From assembly GCA_024734495.1 (NCBI GenBank), contig JALMQS010000887.1, positions 1,391,228-1,455,227 on the forward strand: a stretch of 64,000 nt of DNA. Reading direction: 5' to 3'. Positions 10,257-20,095 of the stretch are shown one piece after another. Position numbers and translations under genes: made by a program. This stretch comes from Forficula auricularia. Its lineage: Eukaryota > Arthropoda > Insecta > Dermaptera > Forficulidae. The notes beneath the pieces were generated by a model. It had not been told where the DNA came from. It saw only the letters and a program-made list of their open reading frames with translations, and made no database searches. Numbering within the stretch: position 1 is the first letter of the stretch; each line of letters opens with the position of its first letter.

Positions 10257-12377
10257 TAATTTTGATGTAGAAATTGGAGGCCATTTTTTATAAATAAAAC
10301 ATAGAGGACACCAGCATTTTTGAGTGCAAATTATAACTTTAAAGTAGTTGTTTCGCCATATGGGTTTTCTTAGGATTTTTTTGCAATTTAGATAGATTAT
10401 TATTTAAATAGTTCTGCATCAATTGGTGGCAAAATGAAATTTATGAACAATATAGTTCCGGCGATATTAAATTCCAAAGATAGTGTTTTTCAGACTTCTT
10501 ATACATTGCACTATACGGGATATCGGAAAGTTTACATACATATTTAATTATAATTAAGAAATTCTTCTTTTGAGAACCACTTTCAAATTAAAAAAATACA
10601 AAAATATATAATAGTCGCCCAATGTAGCCCCCACCTCCACCCCGCTCGACCCCACCCCCGAAACTTCTCCCTACCCCCGGATTCCCCACCACTGCGCCCC
10701 ACCTTCTGCACCTGTTTTGATTCAACCATATGATTCATTTTTATTCATCCAATTAATAAATAAAACCTATCAAAATGTGTTGTTTTTTCGGAAAATTGAG
10801 ACCTGCTTATGCGAAATATATTTTTAAATAAATTCTTGATTATTTTTTGTTCTTTTTAAATAAATAAAGTTCTTTATAAAAACAATTATAAAACGTTTAT
10901 TAATATTTAGCGAGAACAAAATATGTTAAAATCCACAATCACAATACTTCTTCAAGGCCTTTTAGAACAATGAAACAAAGAACCCATTGTATGCCTGGGT
11001 ATAAAATGAAAAGGGAAACCTTTTTTAAAAACCCTAAGAATGGGATTTGTCTACCTGAGAATAATTAATTTGATTACAAAAAAACCCATCAAAAACAATT
11101 TTGTCGAAGATGAGACCGTGCCAGATCGAAGTCACCCCGAAAACCCCCTAACCCCTGATTTTCATCAAAATCGGTATAGTCGTTTTCAAAATAGAACCAA
11201 GATACAAATATTTATATAAATAAATATACAAACAAATATATATACAAGTAAATATACAATTTTTGCTCGTTTAATAAGAGTAGATAAATAATGAAAAATG
11301 TATAATGAAAAATTTACACTAAAAACAAGCTGCCAACAACGAATTTATTTAACCTAAAAAATGGGTTAACTTTAGTTCTTTTTTGACGTTTTTTTTGCTT
11401 CAGCCATTGTCGTAACACCTTCAATCGCTTATTAAGTACTTTTTGTTTTATATATCTTCCTTTATAATGTACTTTATCTGACATTTCTATGATAAAATAT
11501 ATAGAAGCTCGGACAGTGTTGCCAGATTTTTCAAACGAGCACGGGATTGGCTAGTAGTGGTACATAAATTTCAAAAAGTTTTGGGCTTATGAATTATGAA
11601 TCCTTGTTGTCCGTTCTATAAACTCTAGTTAACTTTTTGCTAGTATTGTCGCGGAAACAACTACCTTAAGTAATTCAAATTAAATTTACTTTTAAAATTA
11701 GTTTTAATTATTTGATTTTTATGAAGATTTGTTACTTTTACGGGGATAAGTGAAAGTCGTGTGATATATTTTTATATTCCAACAATTACAGTCCATTCTA
11801 CTCTGGTCTTCCACACCCCGCGTTGCCTACTTTAAACGTTTAACTGCCCCTTTGTAATTTGTTAAAAATTGTATGTTTGCAAAAGTCAACTTAGTCTGTT
11901 TATATATTTGTCTGTGTAGGTATGGGTGTGTTTGTGTGTGTTAAATGTCGACATACCATAGAACCTCTCCGAGCACGCGCGAAAAATAAACATTTCTATA
12001 CCAGACGAGGCAACGATTTCAACAGAACCCTCTTCTAGTTTGCCAGGCTTAATATGGGAAAAAATATTGTTAAGCTTTTAAACACGTGTCAGCCGGTCAT
12101 GACGCAGCCTAAAAAAAAGCACACACACGCACACACAGATATGCGTATCGATGATTTAAAAATTGGAATTAAAATCTAGATTCAGTTGTATTTGATTCAT
12201 CTAGGAATGAAACTCAAGAATTTATACCTACATGAATATAATTTACCCTAATTATTTTGCTTTGAATGTGTTACTGAAAACAAGTTTGAGTTACTGAAGT
12301 GCGTTATAATAATAAACCTTTCTTTTTCGCTTAGGTACTTAGATCTATATCAATTAGTTGAAGTTAAACATTATTAT
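10257..12377. other. Non-coding stretch with a C-rich tract and an interspersed-repeat piece
   Basis: Positions 10619-10710 form a C-rich tract, G-rich on the minus strand. Positions 11100-11290 match 160-330 in reverse complement. A short (CA)n-like run lies near 12120. No coding sequence is recognised. Confidence 0.45.
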
Positions 12378-12592
12378 TAGGTTGTTGCATAATTATGGAA
12401 CGTTTGTATTGGCGTGTTTTTCTTTAGGCAAAAATGGCGTTTTGTTTATTTTTTTATAAAAACAATCTTCTCTATTTATAGTTAATAAAAATGCGTTTCG
12501 AAAACCATATTCATATTCGTCATATTATGCTATACTACTACGAGATAGGATGGAAGGCAGCAAAGTCATTTCGCGATCTCAACGAATTATAA
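12378..12592 (+). pseudogene. Mariner-family transposon 5' remnant
   Basis: A mariner-like terminal sequence (GGTTGTTGCATAATTATGG, preceded by TA) is followed by an ATG at 12491. That opens a 33-codon frame ending in a stop at 12590-12592. The peptide contains HIRHIMLYYYEIGWKAAKSF, which matches the N-terminal helix-turn-helix start of mariner transposases (IRHxMLYEF...AA). The remaining ~310 codons with the catalytic DDD domain and the 3' TIR are absent, so this is a dead fragment. The identification rests on the TIR style and this short peptide. Confidence 0.7.
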
Positions 12593-12655
12593 ATAAATAA
12601 ATAAACAAATTCGTATTGATTGTTTATATAAATTAAAAAATAAAAATCTTTTATA

Positions 12656-12880
12656 AAAACAACCAGAACAATGTTGATTAAACCAAACGTTTCGGGAGAA
12701 CTTCTCCTTTCAATGGCAAGAAAAAGTGCAAAAAAGTTGCTTTGTTGTGTTGTTTTCCAAATTTTAGAGGAAGTAACTTTTTTTTCTCTTTCTTTTTTCT
12801 TTGGAAAATTACCAATGAAAATGGAGAAATTGTTCCGAAACGTTTGGGTTTAAAATAAACGCGTTCTGGATTGTTTTTAG
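12656..12880. mobile_element. Foldback MITE (CCAAACGTTTCGG arms)
   Basis: The left arm (12656-12720) and right arm (12813-12880) are diverged inverted repeats. They share AAAACAAYCCAGAAC near the outside, with CCAAACGTTTCGG and a CTTCTCC-like block inside. Two overlapping open frames on opposite strands are explained by this symmetry and are not genes. Confidence 0.65.
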
Positions 12881-12892
12881 ACAAGATTTGTA

Positions 12893-13265
12893 TATTTTAA
12901 AATAAATAAATCTTTATTCCTCGACCTCGCTTATGAAATAGTTGTTTGTCGGTTGGTAAGTTTTTAAAAACGTTGACAAAGGAAACCTTAAAATTCAACT
13001 TAGCCCGATATGGCCAATCAGATGACGACACTTCCATCTGATTGGCCATCCCACCGGACACAAGGTGAATTTAAGGTTTTATTCTTTGTTCAACGTTTAA
13101 AAAGAGTTTACCAACCGACATACAACTAACTGACCCTTAGAGCCGTAAGTCCTCGGGGGCTAGATCCTCCAAACATCAATACAATCTAACTACAATAAAT
13201 TAACAAACATCAATACAAATTAACTACAATAATTTAACAAATAATAAACAAGTACAAGAAAAAAT
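12893..13265 (-). repeat. LINE-type 3' end, interrupted by a foldback
   Basis: In reverse complement this matches 37548-37715: a TTGATGTTTGTTAATTTATT region, then GGAGGACCTAG-like sequence, a degenerate middle and a terminal AATAAAGATTTATTTATTT tail. The AATAAA and ATTT-rich tail suggest the 3' end of a non-LTR retrotransposon transcript. The foldback at 12939-13128 splits this copy. No coding portion is present. Confidence 0.6.
12939..13128. mobile_element. Foldback MITE inserted in a LINE 3' end
   Basis: The whole 190 bp is nearly palindromic. The arms start GTTGTTTGTCGGTTGGTAA and end with the complement, and include AACGTTGA and GATATGGCCAATCAGATG. It is flanked by TA on both sides, which could be a TA target duplication as in Tc1/mariner-type MITEs. 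It lies within the LINE 3' end and is therefore younger. Confidence 0.75.
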
Positions 13266-13317
13266 GAAAAGAAAAAGAAAAAAATAGAAATGCATGCTCA
13301 TTAACAATTAACATGAC

Positions 13318-13548
13318 TTAAATTGAAAGTTTTTGTGCCGAGAGTAGCAGAATTTTTTATATATTGAAGGAGACAATAAAAGACTGTGTCTTCTGCTGGA
13401 ATTATAATTTTTATTTATAACGAGACTATAGTTTTCGTTATAAATAAATAAAAATTTATAATTCCAGCAGAACGAGACTATAGTTTCGTTATAAATAAAT
13501 AAAATTTATAATTCCAGCAGAAGACACACTCTTTTATTGTCTCCTTCA
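13318..13548. mobile_element. Foldback element with ~9-12 bp target duplication, family M1 copy 1
   Basis: It begins TTAAATTGAAAGTTTTTGTG, then GCCGAGAGTAGCAGAA, and ends TTTATTGTCTCCTTCA. It is flanked by AATTAACATGAC at 13306-13317 and 13549-13560. The interior is an inverted repeat built on GAAGGAGACAATAAAAGA, CTTCTGCTGGAATTATAA and complements. One inner arm segment is duplicated compared with the copy at 60480-60656. Non-coding. Long duplications of about 9 bp point to a Mutator-like (MULE) integration mechanism. Confidence 0.8.
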
Positions 13549-14190
13549 AATTAACATGACCAATAGATAGGTAAATTGTATCTGGTACATTTTTCTGCGA
13601 CGGGTTGGACAGCCTTGGATTAAAATATTTTCTATAATTAGTTGACCACCAATGAATTTTAAATTAATCAATCTACAAATTATCCTGATTAATAATAAGT
13701 ATTCAATAAATTAGAAAAAAATATTTTAAAATGTCATGTTTAAATAATTAATTGCCTCGGAGAACAAAAAACAAGTTCAGAATCATATTTTTTTTTTATT
13801 TTTGGAAACTTTTTCGGCAATGATTTCTCCGGATTAAATCACAGTCCATTTTAATAAATATGTATATAGTGTATGTATATACAGCAATGTTTGAATACGA
13901 ATGGTAGTAAATTTGGGAGCGAGGGGTCGTTGACTGCGAGGGTGGAATTTCTCCTTTGATATGCCGAACGAATACTAGATATATTTTATTAGTTCCCATC
14001 TCTCCGGATTCCCCCATCTGTGTTGGTTCTGCTCATTTAATTTTGTTTTTAACAACTCATTTGATGGCAGCTAATTTAAATTTTTAATATGCCAAAACTA
14101 AAAGTTTTTGTTTTAATTTACACCCAACTTTGTAATATTTAAAAATACATTAAAAATAAATAAATCATACTGACAAGGAAAATAAATATA
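13549..14190. other. Non-coding stretch
   Basis: No gene recognised. Positions 13800-14050 are slightly richer in GC and not visibly repetitive. The 73-codon minus-strand frame there resembles nothing known. Confidence 0.35.
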
Positions 14191-14915
14191 CAGTCGACTC
14201 TCGATAATTAGAATTTTTCGATAATTCGAGCTCTTCAGCTGTTGACTTCAGTACAATCGAAAAAATGCTGTGTATTTTGATACGCTCTATAACTCGAAAT
14301 CCTTTTAATAAAAAGAGGGATGAGAACTTTCTATAATTCGAACTAGGGCACTTCCCATATGATAAGGAAAATAAATATACAGTTGACTCTCGATGAATTT
14401 TTGTCGATAATTCGAACTCTTCACCTGTTAACTTCAGTGAAGTCCAAAAAATGCTCTATATTTTGATAGGCTCGATAACTCGAAATTTTTTTCGTTAAAA
14501 GAGGGGGTGAGAACGTTGTTCTATAATTCGAACTAGGCCACTTCCCATATGATAAGGAAAATAAATATACAGTCGACTCTCGATAATTTGAATTTTTTGA
14601 TAATTCGAACTCTTCAGCTGTTAACTTCAGTAAATCTAAAAAATACTCTGTATTTTGATAGGCTCGATAACTCGAAATTCTTTTCTTAAAAAGAGGGGGT
14701 GAGAACGTTCTATAATTCGAACTAGGCCACTTCCCATATGATAAGGAAAATAAAACAGTCGACTCTCGATAATTCGAAATTTTTGAGTAATTCGAACTGT
14801 TCAGCTGTTAACTTCAGTAATACTCTGTATTTTGATACGCTCGATAACTCGAAATTCTTTTCGTAAAAAGAGGGGTGAGAACGTTCTATAATTCGAACTA
14901 GGCCACTTCCCCTCT
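14173..14915 (+). repeat. Tandem array of ~188-bp units
   Basis: Four units (three complete, the last shortened) each contain AAGGAAAATAAATAYAG, the pogo-like TIR, CTCTTCAGCTGTTAACTTCA, a GATARGCTCGATAACTCG block and AACTAGGSCACTTCCCATAT. The repeated unit includes about 18 bp that lie outside the first TIR. The amplification therefore either took in flanking DNA after insertion or occurred in a larger parent element. Confidence 0.85.
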
Positions 14916-15184
14916 TTATAATTCGATTTTTTTAATTATGTACATTATTATCTATTGGAATGTTAATACATATGTATTTTTTTGTTCTTCTTTGTCGTTT
15001 TCATTATTTTTACTTTTTTAATTGAGGCTATATATAAAATAAATGTAAGCTCATTCATATTTTCAAAAATATAATAAAAACTCTTAATAATTCGACTTTT
15101 TTCTTTCCTCTTGATAATTCGAAGTCTCGATAATTCGAATTTTTCTTGAAGTCCCTTAAATTTAGAATTATCGAGAGTCAACTG
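14191..15184. mobile_element. Pogo/Tigger-like non-autonomous element with amplified left end
   Basis: The left end is CAGTCGACTCTCGATAATT and the right end (to 15184) is the complement of CAGTTGACTCTCGATAATT. TA flanks both ends (14189-14190 and 15185-15186), as in TA-targeting pogo/Tigger elements, whose TIRs have this style. The left ~188 bp is repeated in tandem, with CAG starts at 14191, 14380, 14570 and 14756 (spacings 189, 190, 186). No transposase is encoded; the 147-codon minus-strand frame at 14963-15406 crosses the right end and is not transposase-like. Confidence 0.8.
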
Positions 15185-17610
15185 TAATTTAAACTTATAG
15201 GAAATTGAAAATTTTGATACGCTTCTGGTATTCGGATTTTTTTTCGTTATGACATCGGATATTCGTACTTCTTCATTCACCCACAACAAAACAATTTTTT
15301 TTTTTGGGGAGGGGTTATTTTTATATGTGTTTAGTTTTAAAAAGTATAGGAGCCAGATTAAATTAATTGAGATTTGAGCTCGAGTCCTTGGAGTGAAAAC
15401 CTTCAAAACTACATTTTTTACCAGCCCGGCTCTGTGTCTAAAAATAAATTACTCTTTTTAGAGGTAGTCTGAAAATTTTACTGGTTATGATTTAAAAATT
15501 GAAATTAGGAGTAAGCAAACCAAAGTAATCACACCAAAATTTTATACGGCATGGTTTACACGAAAAGGGTATTCCAAAAGTGATTTTCTCTAGTTTGTTT
15601 ATAATACACGTGCATTTACACAATTATTTAGTGTTTGATACTTCGAATGAATGATTTACTATTTTGATGAACTTTCGTTATATGATCTGCGTATAAAGTT
15701 ATAAATATTGTAGCTAAATTTAAAATCTAACCTATATGCTCTCAAGTGGTCAAAAAATAATTTGCTCTAATTATGATAGTTAAAGCTTAACTCGATAATT
15801 CAAAAGATTTTTAATAGTAAATGGGTTATTTAGAATTTTGAATTCTTTTTTGGCACGTCTAACATTTTTGTGATCCGTACTTACTATAATACTAAATCAG
15901 GAGCTTGATTTAAGTTAGATAAATGAGCTTTAAAGTTTACAGAATTTCACTGAAAAAGTGTGTGAAAGTTGTAATAAAACGCCCATTACTTTACCATTCC
16001 ATCCCTAAAATTGCAACACTGACCCGGAAAGGGAGGTGTAACGTCACTGTAAATAAAAACACCTACATTTTATTTCTCGAGCTGATTAAAAATTTTCTGG
16101 TTGTTAAACGAAACAGGGGATGGCCTATCTTTTCACCCTTTTTTGGATGCCACGTGGGGGATGCAACCCAAGGGGGATGACGCTCGTAAATTAGATTAAA
16201 CTTGACAAAAGCTGACAGTTAATTTATTAGCTTCGGAGGGGGGAGGAGTTGGCGAACCCAAGACACCCTCACACCCTCCAACGTGTTTCCTTTTTGACCG
16301 TTTTTGGCGCCCGACGTGACCAAAAGGGCCACAGATGGCGCTCCGACAGATAACGCCCGAAAATCTTAGGAATTATCTGAGCAGTTGCTGAAACCCTTTA
16401 AGGGTAAGACTACAAATTATCAAGCATCTTAAAGTTTCTTTTTATCTCGAAAGGGTTAAGATGAAGGGTAGTGCGAATGTTTCTGAGGGTGTGAATTAAT
16501 TGCCTAGGGTTCTTATTTGGCTATTCTAAAGAAGATAAATCTATAGAAATTGCAACCATATAAAATTATGATATTTTGTTTTAATTTAATTTAATAATAA
16601 GTGAAAGTATTGCAATTTGTGAACTTATTTAGAGCTGCTGATGACTCAAAAAGTTGCAATAATCAAAAAATTTAGTGTACCTTTTCACATCCCAAAAATT
16701 TCACTTATACTTACATCAATAAAATGAATAATTTCCAGTAGTTTTCAAAATAATTTTCTAAAATGTAAAATGTTGATCATTTCAGAGGGTAACGATCATA
16801 CATATGTAAATAAGTTTTGACTCAGCAGATAATAAATTCACAACATTTTGCCTTATGATAAAGACTATTGATCATGTACTATATATAACCAACTGAATAT
16901 GCAGTACAAGATCAAGAGCCTAAAAAGCTTTTAATTAAAAGGCAGAACATCGCGAATTGATTACATACTGAGACAATATTTATGTATGACCCGTTATCTT
17001 TAGAAAAGTTCATCATTTAAAAATATAATAAGATTCTAATTATAAACAAAATATTGTTCAATTATTTAAACTAGGTTTTGTGGGTTAAAACATTTTTTAA
17101 ACAAACTTCCAACCTACTCTCTAAATCTTTCGATTTTTATAAAATTTGTAGAGAACAAAGAACTCCTAATTTGTGATGTAAAATATGAATAGCTCTTTTT
17201 AGAAATTTGTGAAAAGCGTATAAATTTCTAAAATTTCTAATGGACTGATTTGAACCAAAACTTTATAATCATACCTCTAATCGATATCTATATAAGTATT
17301 TAAAATTCATTTCTTTAGGTTTAACTGGATTAGAGTTGTAAAAGACACACATTTAGACGGACAACTAGACTAATATATGGTCTTTTAGTGTCTTGTAATT
17401 TTAAAATTATTTAAATAAGAATAAGGATCATTTAATTTTGAATGAGGTTTTAACTTAATAAATTACTAGATAATAGCTTTTTCATTGTTCAAATGACTAT
17501 TAAGATCTTAACGGTATATTAAGAAGTCTGTGGAATATGGTCGTAAGATTTCGATAATTTTAGTAAATAGTACCTACATGTAAGGAATATGCATGCATTT
17601 TATATAGCAT
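15185..17610. other. Non-coding stretch, no gene recognised
   Basis: Positions 15950-16500 are a less AT-rich, non-repetitive island. The 85-codon plus-strand frame at 15923-16180 lies at its left side but resembles no family. The remainder is AT-rich, without terminal repeats or RNA genes that could be identified. Confidence 0.35.
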
Positions 17611-17766
17611 CGAGCGGGGAACCGCGACCTAAAATCGTGTACACCTACTTCTACTGCCACTTTCATTTCCAACTAGAAGACAATAGATAACAATAGATTG
17701 TCTAAAGAATTCCAAAGTAATTCCAAAGACGGTGTACACCTAATTCCAATCGCGGTTCACTCCTCG
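17611..17766. mobile_element. MITE family M2 (CGAGGGGTGAACCGCGA), copy 1
   Basis: The ends read CGAGCGGGGAACCGCGACC and, in complement, CGAGGAGTGAACCGCGATT. The 8-bp flanks are TATAGCAT (17603-17610) and TATAGCAC (17767-17774). GTGTACACCT boxes lie inside both ends. No coding capacity. The 8-bp duplication suggests the hAT superfamily. Related copies are at 34600-34774 and 47092-47239. Confidence 0.8.
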
Positions 17767-17798
17767 TATAGCACGAAAAGACAATTGAGAATCTTTAC

Positions 17799-18087
17799 CT
17801 CTAAAACTGAATCAGTGGATATCCACTGAATAACAGTAACTATTCAACTTATCCAAACAGTCACAATCATACCACTGCTAATCAGTGGATAGTCACTGAA
17901 TGTATTAGTGGATTTTTAAAATTCACTGATTCATTAATGGCTAAGCCGTCAGACAACCTCTGTTTTAATCAGTGAAAATTAAAAACCACTGTTGAATCTG
18001 TTGAAATTAATACAAATGATTGATTTTTCAGTGACGTATATGATCGCTGGAGAAATCAGCTGAAATTCCACTGATTCATTTTAAGAG
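17799..18087. mobile_element. MITE with AATCAGTG subterminal repeats
   Basis: The terminal inverted repeats of 20 bp (CTCTWAAAMTGAATCAGTGG) match at 18 of 20 positions. The body carries about ten AATCAGTG or CACTGAT words in both orientations, as transposase-binding subterminal repeats often do. The flanks ATCTTTAC and ATCTATAG match at 6 of 8 positions, a possible 8-bp hAT duplication. No coding sequence. Confidence 0.65.
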
Positions 18088-18387
18088 ATCTATAGAGCTG
18101 AAAAAGTATTTTATTTATTTATTAAAGTAAAGGATACTTTCGTGGGATTGATTGAGATCAAAATATGGGGACGGAATCTTCACTAATTCGAAATTATCTT
18201 TATCTGAAATCTATCATTTTGGATAAATCATTGTTCAACAAAAGAAAAAATTTACACAAATTGTACTTATTATGATCATAATTGTTTAAAAATAATTTTC
18301 TGTGAAAACTCGGTACTAACATTTTTAAGACTAAATCCAATAATTTTACTAAATAAGCTGACGTGTTCTGATGTGGCCATCCACTTG
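18088..18387. other. Non-coding spacer
   Basis: AT-rich; nothing recognised. The minus-strand 65-codon frame (18200-18397) runs into the neighbouring repeat and is not protein-like. Confidence 0.4.
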
Positions 18388-19066
18388 ACTTTACCATACA
18401 ACTTGGCCCCTCACTTATATTTAATATTTAATAAAATTATTTATAATCATATAGGGGGGGTTAGTCTTTGCATTTTTATACTCCTGGGGTCCCACTGATT
18501 ATGTATACAAAATATGGTTGTGTTTGCTAAATGGCCAAGATTTTCATTTTTTGACCATACCCCCCCTCCTCCCATTTAGGGCATCTAGTTTTTGCATTTT
18601 TAGACTTCTGGGGTCCCACTGATTATGTATACAAAATTTGGTTGAGTTTGCTCAAACGGGCTAGATTTTTAATTTTTAACCCCCCCCCCCTCCACCCCAA
18701 TTTAGGGTTGATATGCACCAAAATCTAATCAGCTCTTAATCTCAATGCACCAAAACTACATCTGAAATTTGGTTTCAAAATTCACACTGGTTTTTGAGCT
18801 AGCTCGTCCACAAAAATTTGGTAACGCACAGACTAACTAACTGACTAACAGACATTTTGACAAAATAATTATTATCTCAAAAAAATATAATTTTTTCGGT
18901 GTTCACTTATTTGAGCTTTTTTGTAGAGAGAAATGCCATGGTTTTGCTCAATTTTTTTAATCAAAATAGTTTCAGCTGTTTTTGAGATATTTCGAAAAAA
19001 AGAAGGAAAAAAATCACTTTTTTCATGCACGATTACAATACTTGACCATACCCTGTATGGTAAAGT
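18388..19066. repeat. ACTTTACCATACA repeat family, copy 1
   Basis: It is bounded by ACTTTACCATACA at the left and its complement at the right, with conserved internal blocks: CCAAAATCTAATCAGCT, GAGCTAGCTCGTCCACAA, GGTAACGCACAGACTAAC and GTTCACTTATTTGAG. The left part has a duplicated GGGGTCCCACTGATTATG segment. Other copies are at 37770-38323 (inverted), 40646-41293 and 43544-43967. Read on the minus strand, the right half is open for about 65 codons in this copy. Confidence 0.75.
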
Positions 19067-20095
19067 AAAAAGATAAGAATATTTTTAACTAAATGCTACT
19101 AATAAATCAAAGAAACATTATCTCTACAGAGGGGGAAGAATAATGTTTTGATGATTTCGGTTGTATATGATCCGAGTATTTCGATTGATTCGACAAGGAT
19201 CTCGAATTCCATTTAACTATTCAAACCCCCGTAGTTAATTAATAATACTATATTAAAAAATCAACAGACAAAGTTAAAAAGAATAACGAAAAATAATTAT
19301 TGTCAATCAAGTTTCACATTTCAATTTTGCATTAATAATACTCATTCGGCTCTATATATAAATATACATATTCAATGAATAATTAAATTAGCAATTCAAT
19401 GATAAAAAACAAGCTTATATTAATTTTAAATAATATATTATTGTTAGGAATAAATCCGAAAATACCAATCTCAAATTTTATTTTTTTGAATAATATATAT
19501 AATATGGATGTCAAAAGGTCATCAATGACAAAAAAGACAAAAATAGGTATATGTATATTTTCATAAGTGCGTAAATATTAATAACTAACTTAATTGAAGA
19601 TATGTAAAGTGCAGACTCAATATTGATAAGGTAAATTATGACTAGTATATGAAAAAAAATTCTTAAGTTTGCCTGTTCGGCTTTAAAGAGAAAAATAATA
19701 TATTTCATACATTAAATAATAGATGGCTTTTACACATGAGTTGTGGTCAAATTATATCCCCGATTCTGTATTAGCTAATGAAAATTTGGGCATATATTTA
19801 TTAAGTTTTTAAGTTGATTTCAGTTTTATATAGTATGTAAGCTTTAAAACATGGGTGTTCAACAAGTTCAACTATATAAGATAAAAAAATAATCAAGTTC
19901 CGAATATTCAAAAATTCTTCATCTCATATTTTCATTTTCAAAAATATTTATTATTTCAGAAATTTAAATGCTACGACACTAACCAAGTATAATAGTTATT
20001 ATTCTAATACAAGGCGACAAGGAATTTGGGGTTTTCTAGAAGAATCACAATTAATTAATAATTTCTCTCCTGGGCTAAAACTTGCTAGGACTTGT
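19067..20095. other. AT-rich non-coding stretch left of the BEL element
   Basis: No gene recognised. The last ~80 bases (20016-20095, with TTTCTCTCCTGGGCTAAAAC) are the interrupted part of a local repeat unit that continues beyond the BEL element at 26859. Confidence 0.45.

Noticed and set aside
14963..15406. 147-codon minus-strand frame as a possible transposase
   Set aside because: It crosses the right TIR of the pogo-like element and lacks any DDE or helix-turn-helix signature.
15923..16180. 85-codon frame as a small gene
   Set aside because: No recognisable motif, and no repeat or homologue in the window to support it.
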